Shown piece after piece: positions 56,382-64,000 of a DNA stretch of 64,000 nucleotides. The notes below the pieces were generated by a model. It was given only the letters and a program-made list of their open reading frames with translations. It was not told where the DNA came from and made no database searches. Both the position numbers and the translations under genes were made by a program. The DNA lies in the NCBI GenBank assembly GCA_037501455.1, contig CM074860.1, positions 38,016,501 through 38,080,500 of the forward strand. Reading direction: 5' to 3'. The stretch comes from Lantana camara. Lineage: Eukaryota; Streptophyta; Magnoliopsida; Lamiales; Verbenaceae. How positions within the stretch are numbered: position 1 is the stretch's first letter; each line of letters starts with the position of its first letter.

Positions 56382-58413
56382 TGTAGCACCCTAAACCCCA
56401 AAACACTACATCCCCCACACTATAGCCCGATCCACATACGAAATGCATAATCCATACATGAACCCGACATCTAGCGAACGGGTGACAACACAAAAGCAAG
56501 CTAGCTAGGCGGGACTACACCCCAATTAACTTAAAACCAAGACATGAAAATTCAAAAGCGGAAGCATTATATAACCATTACTTATAGGTACCATATTTAC
56601 ATCAAAAGTATAAGTACTAATAGGTACCAACATTTATCAATACATTATCATCTCCTATATATCATACATGTATAAGTTTCCCAAAAGATAATAGTAATCA
56701 TAGGGCATTGTTCTTCCCGTGGTTGGACGGACAACCACCAGCCCGAAGACCAGCCCAGCGCCCTCACTAAGGAGGACCTGGCCAAGAGAACGCATTTACT
56801 TGCTTTCATGAACATGGCATGCTTGATTCATGAACACTAACATACTTGAAATAATAAGTGATTTCATGAAATTATAAATACATAAATACCTTTGGCCAAG
56901 AATCACGTAAAGGTTATACAGGTTCTATATAACTAGAAATTAAACCTCACCTGACAGGCGACACACGACTCGTGAATGCGTGAACGTGCTCATGCTCGAC
57001 AGTCTCCTCCCTGGAGAGTAACTGGACAAGAAATGGAACATACATGCATTCGTGAGACCAAACTCGACAATAGTACCAAGTACGACGCACGGCTTGATCA
57101 AATCCGAGACATCATGCAATATACAATGTGGCATCTAAATATCACGTTTTGGCATGTAATCAATCATATAATAACAATTTGGGGTCATATAAGCCATTGG
57201 ATCGAGGGGCTAAAAATGTAATTTTATGCAGAAACTTTCTGCACTTCCAGAGGGCTGGGAACGGCCGTTCCAGGGTTCAGTTCAAAGTGGGAAGGGCCGT
57301 TCCCGCCTGTCGAGCTCCCCGAAGATGGGAACGGTCGTTCCCGTCTGTGAGACAAGGTGGGAACGGTCGTTCCCCCCCTCGCCGCCTGCATAATTTTCAA
57401 ATCAATGGGAACGGCCGTTCCCCAATTACAAAGGGAACGGGAAGGGCCGTTCCCATTTTACAGAAGATGCAGAAGCAGGGGACGAAATAGGGGACCTTCG
57501 AACCATGGCCAAAACTCCCCAAATGCACCATAATTTCACCTCTAATTGCATAACTTTATGAAAGAAACATATATGGACACTTAAGGCATGATAAAATTCA
57601 ATATGAACACTTATATCACACCTTGATCATCATAATCAACAATTCAAGTTCACATTTCCCTTAACATATAACTCCATATTTCCTAGTATTTGGGCATGAA
57701 ATTCAAGTCTAAAGCTTAATATCATACTTCTAACATCATATATGCAAGCTATTTCATAGAAACCATAACCCTAGTTTCATATAGAATTCTCAAGAAATCA
57801 CATATATCTCCATCTTTACCTTGGAAGAAAATAGAAGAAGAAGATGAAGCTAGAAGGATGAATGAGCTCCCAAAAGCAATATTTTTCTTGGAAAACTTGA
57901 TGAATTTGATGAAATCTTCCCTTCCCTTTTTGGAGGCTTTGGTTCGGTAGAGCAAGGAAGCAAATATGGGATGATTGGCATGAAATGAAGATGATGATTG
58001 TGGAAGAAATGCATATAACGATATATTTGGGGGAAAAATGTAATATTTGCAGTTAAATCCTTAAAGTTTGTAAATCATGCAATTAAGTATCAAAAGTTTG
58101 GAAATGGTCAATTAGGTCCAAAAGATTTGCATGCAATTTAGTCCCTCAATTGAAATGAATGAGCAATTAAGTATAATTGTGTAATTAATACAAATTGGAC
58201 AATTAATTCATGTAACAATTAAATTCCATTCATACAAGAATTCTCAAGTTGGCATACATTTCATATATTTTCACGTATTCATATTGAACACAATCTATAG
58301 AAGCTAATATAACACGTTTAAATTAAATGAGCAAAAATAATAAAATAAAGTCCTAACGCTCGAAACCCACACGTGTCGAGCGTATCTGACTATCTGAAAA
58401 TCGGGGCGTTATA
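56382..58413 (-). repeat. LARD-C 3' LTR, recombined
   Basis: 2032 bp from TGTAGCACCC to GGGGCGTTATA (TACA changed to TATA). Positions 56382 to about 56700 resemble the start of the solo LTR at 4889 more than the partner LTR at 61500. From the single copy of the 100-bp repeat at about 56702 onward it is almost identical to the partner. Relative to the partner it lacks the part corresponding to about 61800-62430, including the TATA-like stretch and two repeat copies. Recombination with another family member, or conversion, explains this best. Confidence 0.8.
57257..57454. repeat. Six GGGAACGGCCGTTCCC-type palindromes, left LTR
   Basis: Copies start at 57257, 57289, 57327, 57359, 57407 and 57439. 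Variants are GGGAACGGTCGTTCCC and GGGAAGGGCCGTTCCC. Spacings are 32, 38, 32, 48 and 32 bp, close to the pattern in the solo LTR. The cluster stands out as a GC-rich stretch in an AT-rich LTR. Confidence 0.88.
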
Positions 58414-58432
58414 ACTCTCTCCCCCTTAAGAG
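58414..58432 (-). other. LARD-C polypurine tract
   Basis: Minus strand reads CTTAAGGGGGAGAGAGT before the LTR start. The adjoining block with GTCCTCGGATTC is shared with LARD-A. Confidence 0.8.
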
Positions 58433-58660
58433 AATCAGTCCTCGGATTCCATGTCCTGAATTCCTGGAATTTAATTGGCTCTTACGTGTTCATCCCACGC
58501 GGGTTAGCTACTCCCCGTCAGGGATTAGTTCGAAAGAGGTCTTCAATCCACAAGATTCTTCCAAGATGTGAAATCACGACCCTCAACTTTCCGGAGCCTA
58601 AACACTTGTAAGAAAATCTAACCTTCCACTAAAATAAGTTGCCAAGTGATTACGAATAGT

Positions 58661-58765
58661 GAGAGTGCCCCGACTCTCAAACAATTAACGAGAGAACCCC
58701 GTCTCTCGAGCAAGTAACAAGGGAACCCCGTCTCTTGACAACCCTGAGAGAATCCCCGTCCCTCA
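58661..58765 (-). repeat. Tandem stem-loop array in LARD-C
   Basis: Four units: GAGAGT with ACTCTC, CGAGAGA with TCTCTCG, CAAGGGA with TCTCTTG, TGAGAGA with TCCCTCA, loops mostly ACCCCG. The first unit has both arms changed together (GAGAGT and ACTCTC) compared with GAGAGA and TCTCTC elsewhere. Units are about 28 bp apart. Confidence 0.78.
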
Positions 58766-61480
58766 CGCACACCGAATAAAATTCAGGCGAGCACTTAAAC
58801 AATTATTTACAATTAACACATAAAGATCAAATAAAAATTATCATCTATGCAAATAATCGTTCACGTAAACAAGTAATAATAATCAAGGAATTATATATGG
58901 GAACAATGAAATAATAATAATAATAAACAAGGAATCACGTACAAGAATAACAAGATAATGATAATAATCAAATAATGATGCTCGTGGTATGCATGGTTAA
59001 ATGTACCGTTCACCAAGGATTGAAGTTCTGGAACTGAAGTAATTCGGTGGAGTACTTGATTCTTTAGTTGAGAATTTTCTTGCTTTACCCCGCTACGGTT
59101 CAACATTCCCATTCTTGATAATCATCTCTGTCCTCTTGCTATTCCCTAGAATAATCCGTAAATCATCGTTAATCACTACCTCTTCAGGCCCGTTTTAATC
59201 CCAGATCTGCCAGTTGAACCTTTCTTGCACTAATTCTCACATTTACTTTCTGGTTTCAGAAGTGAGAATACCCTGATTTTCTTGTTAGAGAGTAGTTGCC
59301 CGGTCAAGCTTAAAAGACTGACTTGGTGTTCCAAGCAAGCTCTTATTCGACCAACAGAGAGAACAGGTTTTACCATTCCCTCGACCTTCGTGATCAATGT
59401 AAAACATTTTCCCGAAGTAAATATCTTAACTCTTTATTTCTAAAATCTGAAGTTAAGCCCCAACTCACTAGCAACTAACACGGCGGGTATTTATTACAGA
59501 AGAATCAAGGTTTCATCCTGTGAGAGTAATTCAGCAAGGCCACTTGCATAGAATCCGAAAGAATCAGGTTCTAGTGAAACGCCTTCCATTTGATCCCTGA
59601 AATTTGATGACATACCTACCAACTCCACGAAATATCTTGAAGGAAAGGATCAATCAATCTTCCACCTTTCTGAAGTGTTCATGGTAAACTGGTATATTTA
59701 TGGAGGAGACGACGACAGCACGGATGAAAACACGGTGTGCATTTACAGGCATCTCTAGGGTATAAGTAATAACTTCGTAAGAAAACTCTTGTCGGAGTTA
59801 ACCTACCTCAACTTGAAATTGATTCCAAATATCACCCAAACTGAATCCTTTTCTATTTACTGAGTCAACTGACATCCTGAGGCTACCAGAGGACTGCAGA
59901 CGGTGTACCCACTTTCTTAAAAACGTTAATGGAACAAAGGTACTGTCGATGATGGGACTTTTCTTTAGGTAAGAGGGAGAAAAGTTTAAATTATCGACAA
60001 CTTCTTTCACATGGTTCTGATAGAGGATTCCAGGAAGTATTGATTCTCTCAAAACTCCCAACTTCCTCGAGTGCTATCTAACTTCTAGTTTAGATTCATT
60101 CCCAGACCGGCTCTCCCCCTTAAGAAAATAGAATTTTCTTATTCTTCAAATGTGTTCCGTCCTTTCCCACTTGCAAGCTTCTCTGCTGGTTCAATTCCCG
60201 TAACCTTTTCCTCATCCTACTTGTTGTTAATCAAGATTTTGATTAATGGTTCATTTCCAATCTTTTCTGCTAAGAACATACTCAACTTGAAGCTTACCAA
60301 CTGGCACCCCTTTTCTTCTGATATTAAAATCCCTAATATCTTACAATTTCCTAGTGCTTTCCAGCGAATTGATAGTTACAAGATCAACACCCTAATCTGA
60401 AGCAAGAAGAATTCTTTCTCCTACCCTTACTGAATCCCCAAAATGCCAAATAGTTTCTGAAGGTTGAAAGACCCACTGAACTTTATCTGCTTGAACTTAT
60501 CATCATTTCCCAATTTTCAAAATTTTCTAAATCCCTATATCGTACCTGCTTGTACGGAATCCTGAATCGACAAATTCTCTCCCACACCTTCCTAAAATTC
60601 AAGCAAAATCAAATGCCCTCATTCTCAACATGATACCCGATAATTCAGAAACCTCTTCCTTAAATTCAAATCAATAGGAATAGGATCGAGGATTGTGCAA
60701 AGCAGAGGCAGGACCTATTAACAATAAGCACTAAATAATGCATGATGGTTAAAGTGTCAATGCACGTCACATACCTATTAGCAATTTAAATGCAACACGT
60801 TGGAACATTTATATAACTTAAAAAAATATACTTGTAAGTAAAACAATTTAAATACTTCAACTAATTTAAGCATATATCTAATGCACTAAGGAAGTAATTT
60901 CAATAACATCTATAACAATATTTATAAATGCAAGACAATTCAATTGATAATTATAATGCACGTGTTTATGAATGCATTGGAGAACCTGACACCGTAGAAA
61001 GGTTGGCTCGATTCCGGTGTCCATTCTTGGTTGACCGAATTGCAGCTTGACTCAAATGGTTGATCAGTCTCTTAAATCTTCAAAATTCTCCGGCCTTGAT
61101 TAATACATTTCCAAAACCTGTCACTCACAACTTACTTTTGAAAATAAATGCATGGGTTGAAGCGTGTTCATGTCACATAGTTGTCACATATTTAATATCG
61201 ATAACGAGAATTTAATATAAAACACAACAAGCAATTCATCAATATTTAAACTAAACACGTTGATCACATAATTTCAAGCAATTCAAGATCAATTAATTGA
61301 CAATTAATAGCGTAAATCACTTCAAGAGATAAGTTATCAAGTATTTCAATTAATTCAAAGAATTCAAGTAGATCGACATGTTCAAATAATATGCAAGACT
61401 CTCAATTTGTCAAGTAATTCCTATGCCGTACGACCTAGACTTGATATGACACGACACGAGAACCTCGGTTTTGCAACCGG
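58766..61480 (-). other. LARD-C internal region, non-coding
   Basis: About 2.7 kb with short open frames only (the longest about 87 codons at 59798-60061), none resembling retroelement proteins or matching an open frame in LARD-A or LARD-B. The last 85 bp before the primer site are the conserved tract shared by the three LARD elements. Confidence 0.7.
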
Positions 61481-61492
61481 GCTCTGATACCA
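61481..61492 (-). other. LARD-C primer binding site
   Basis: Plus strand GCTCTGATACCA, the exact complement of TGGTATCAGAGC, which pairs with the end of initiator Met tRNA. It is 7 bp from the LTR at 61500. Confidence 0.92.
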
Positions 61493-62230
61493 CCTTAGAT
61501 GTAGCACCCCTTAACACGTGGAGGTACCACACCCCCGCACTATAGGTCAATCCACATACGAAACGGCCACTCCGTACATGAATCAACCTATAGCGAACGG
61601 GTGACAATGCAATAGACGACAAGCTAGGCGGGAATAATTTAAACATGCGACGGAAATTAAGCGGAAGCATAAAGTAATCATGATCAAATATTTCCATTTA
61701 GCATTTCATATCCCTTCTCATTTACCAAATGAAATATATTCTAACTTATCATATCAATACATTATCATCTCCTAAAATAAATAACATATAACCGTAAACA
61801 TGATTTTCTCGAACAATAAATAAACAATCAAATAAATGCACCGTGTGTGACTCAACTCTAACAACTGGACTCGACTCACTTCCTGCCTAGCACACACCTG
61901 CAATAACCTGAAAGGTGGAGGCATCAGTCTGTGAAGACCGAGTGAGGGGTTTATATACATATTAGCGCAGATAACATGTAAGTCATATTCTCGGGTAAAG
62001 ATTTATAAAATATAAATATACAAGTTCAATAATAATATAGCTTCGCCCGAGAATACAACTGTCAATATTAAATACTTGTTCTTTCATGCAATCGATAAAC
62101 ATGCTTGCTTGATTATAAATTAATAGGTGATCACGCAATTCAATTACCGTGCAATCGTGAGATAGTGTACTCAATTAGCATATTCATGGAATGGAAATCA
62201 TGCAATCAATACATGGCTTGCTTGTAACAC

Positions 62231-62530
62231 GATAGGGTTTGTTCCTCCTGTGGTTGGACGGACAACCACCAGCCCTGAGACTAGGCCAGTGCCCTCACTA
62301 AGGAGAACCTGGCTAGGAGAACACAGGTACACGATAGGGCTTTGTTCTTCCTGTGGTTGGACGGACAACCACCAGCCCGAAGACCAGCCCAACACCCTCA
62401 CTAAGGAGGACCTGGCCAAGAGAACGCACGTACAAGATAGGGTTGTTCTTCCTGTGGTTGGACGGACAACCACCAGCCCGAAGACCAGCCCAGCGCCCTC
62501 ACTAAGGAGGACCTGGCCCAGAGAACGCAT
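62231..62530. repeat. Three copies of a 100-bp repeat with a hairpin
   Basis: GTGGTTGGACGGACAACCAC occurs at 62250, 62353 and 62453 (periods 103 and 100), with arms GTGGTTG and CAACCAC. Each copy continues with CAGCCC, CCCTCACTAAGGA and GAACCTGG or GACCTGG. The 3' LTR has only one copy, near 56721. The open frame on the minus strand (62198-62530) results from the repeat and is not a gene. Confidence 0.9.
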
Positions 62531-62991
62531 TTACTTGCTTTCATGAACATGGCATGCTTGATTCATGAACACTAACATACTTGAAATAATAAGTGATTTC
62601 ATGAAATTATAAATACATAAATACCTTTGGCCAAGAATCACGTAAAGGTTATACAGGTTCTATATAACTAGAAATTAAACTTGACCTGACAGGCGACACA
62701 CGACTCGTGAATGCGTGAACGTGCTCATGCTCGACAGTCTCCTCCCTGGAGAGTAACTGGACAAGAAATGGAACATACATGCATTCGTGAGACCAAACTC
62801 GACAATAGTACCAAGTACGACGCACGGCTTGATCAAATCCGAGACATCATGCAATATACAATGTGGCATCTAAATATCACGTTTTGGCATGTAATCAATC
62901 ATATAATAATAATTTGGGGTCATATAAGCCATTGGATCGAGGGGCTAAAAATGTAATTTTATGCAGAAACTTTCTGCACTTCCAGAGGGCT

Positions 62992-63190
62992 GGGAACGGC
63001 CGTTCCAGGGTTCAGTTCAAAGTGGGAAGGGCCGTTCCCGCCTGTCGGGCTCCCCGAAGATGGGAACGGTCGTTCCCGTCTGTGAGACAAGGTGGGAACG
63101 GTCGTTCCCCCCCTCGCCGCCTGCATAATTTTCAAATCAATGGGAACGGCCGTTCCCCAATTACAAAGGGAACGGGAAGGGCCGTTCCCA
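62992..63190. repeat. Palindrome cluster, right LTR of LARD-C
   Basis: The same six GGGAACGGCCGTTCCC-type palindromes as at 57257-57454, with the same variants and spacing, one base of the spacer differing (TCGGGCTCC for TCGAGCTCC). The near-identity reflects the recent insertion. Confidence 0.9.
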
Positions 63191-64000
63191 TTTTACAGAA
63201 GATGCAGAAGCAGGGGACGAAACAGGGGACCTTCGAACCATGGCCAAAACTCCCCAAATGCACCATAATTTCACCTCTAATTGCATAACTTTATGAAAGA
63301 AACATATATGGACACTTAAGGCATGATAAAATATAATATGAACACTTATATCACACCTTGATCATCATAATCAACAATTCAAGTTCACATTTCCCTTAAC
63401 ATATAACTCCATATTTCCTAGTATTTGGGCATGAAATTCAAGTCTAAAGCTTAATATCATACTTCTAACATCATATATGCAAGCTATTTCATAGAAACCA
63501 TAACCCTAGTTTCATATAGAATTCTCAAGAAATCACATATATCTCCATCTTTACCTTGGAAGAAAATAGAAGAAGAAGATGAAGCTAGAAGGATGAATGA
63601 GCTCCCAAAAGCAATATTTTTCTTGGAAAACTTGATGAATTTGATGAAATCTTCCCTTCCCTTTTTGGAGGCTTTGGTTCGGTAGAGCAAGGAAGCAAAT
63701 ATGGGATGATTGGCATGAAATGAAGATGATGATTGCGGAAGAAATGCATATAACGATATATTTGGGGGAAAAATGTAATATTTGCAGTTAAATCCTTAAA
63801 GTTTGTAAATCATGCAATTAAGTATCAAAAGTTTGGAAATGGTCAATTAGGTCCAAAAGATTTGCATGCAATTTAGTCCCTCAATTGAAATGAATGAGCA
63901 ATTAAGTATAATTGTGTAATTAATACAAATTGGACAATTAATTCATGTAACAATTAAATTCCATTCATACAAGAATTCTCAAGTTGGCATACATTTCATA

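Larger units (their letters stand above)
56382..64000 (-). mobile_element. LARD-C, non-coding long-LTR retrotransposon, cut by window end
   Basis: A minus-strand element with 3' LTR at 56382-58413, internal region 58414-61499 (3086 bp, no gag or pol seen) and 5' LTR from 61500 onward. The distal parts of the LTRs (56790-58260 and 62520-64000) differ at about half a dozen positions in some 1.5 kb, so insertion is recent. The proximal parts of the LTRs do not match, as described for the 3' LTR. The left target site is probably AACGT at 56377-56381; the right flank is outside. Confidence 0.85.
61500..64000 (-). repeat. LARD-C 5' LTR, continues past the window
   Basis: It starts TGTAGCACCCC at 61500. 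It contains a CAGTCTGTGAAGACCG block followed by a TATA-like TTTATATACATAT at 61950-61962, three 100-bp tandem repeats at 62231-62530, and a palindrome cluster at 62992-63190. The part present covers 2501 bp. By comparison with the 3' LTR about 150 bp are missing to its end. Confidence 0.9.

Noticed and set aside
57128..57490. 120-codon plus-strand frame, repeated at 62863-63288
   Set aside because: It translates the palindrome cluster within the LARD-C LTR; the repeated GNGRS-like words come from the GGGAACGG units.
62198..62530. 110-codon minus-strand frame with internal repeats
   Set aside because: It is produced by the three copies of the 100-bp LTR repeat and is absent from the other LTR.
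1..64000. A host gene, rRNA or complete defence or biosynthetic system
   Set aside because: All long open frames fall in retroelement genes or their antisense gene; the remaining open frames are short, in LTRs, internal non-coding regions or satellite.

Overview
This window is a plant nuclear repeat region and I see no host gene in it. It consists of an AT-rich satellite with monomers of about 400 bp, split into four blocks, and several nested LTR retrotransposons. The plant assignment rests on the Ty3/gypsy Tat-type elements with two RNase H domains, on large-LTR elements primed by a sequence matching initiator Met tRNA, and on the nested insertion pattern. The species cannot be read from the sequence. 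A satellite with higher-order structure and insertions inside the array resembles centromeric or other heterochromatin, but that is inference.

Layout. Positions 1-11112 hold a minus-strand long-LTR element without coding capacity, called LARD-A here. Another LTR end (1-369) sits inside its left LTR, and a solo LTR (4889-7547, target duplication AATAC) sits inside its internal region. Its right LTR stops abruptly at about 11112, where the satellite begins. The satellite occupies 11113-12265, 24652-27625, 39994-46428 and 55709-55876, about 10.7 kb or some 26 monomers once the insertions are removed. Three complete elements interrupt it: Tat-1 (12266-24646, minus, target duplication AACAT), Tat-2 (27626-39988, minus, CATAT/TATAT) and LARD-B (46429-55703, plus, TTTAA). 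The satellite reads continuously when each insertion and one duplication are removed. After 55876 comes a 505-bp unidentified fragment with inverted repeats, then LARD-C (56382 to beyond the window end, minus), whose right LTR runs off the window.

Tat-1 and Tat-2 are related but distinct. In sense order each has a 5' LTR, primer binding site, gag, protease, reverse transcriptase, RNase H, a second RNase H, integrase, an extra gene on the opposite strand, a polypurine tract and a 3' LTR. The antisense gene has its own TATA-like site and appears to contain two introns at matching positions in both elements. All coding regions are broken by stops and frameshifts, many of the stops being TAG at former CAG or TGG codons. 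Neither element looks autonomous.

The LARD elements have LTRs of about 2-3.6 kb and internal regions of 3.1-3.3 kb with no recognisable gag or pol. They share a tract after the primer binding site, a tandem array of small stem-loops near the polypurine tract, and LTRs with GC-rich palindrome clusters upstream of the TATA region. The most notable signals are the change of higher-order repeat in the satellite (a four-monomer unit on the left, a three-monomer unit of 1206 bp on the right), the spliced antisense gene in the Tat elements, and the stem-loop and palindrome arrays of the LARD elements.
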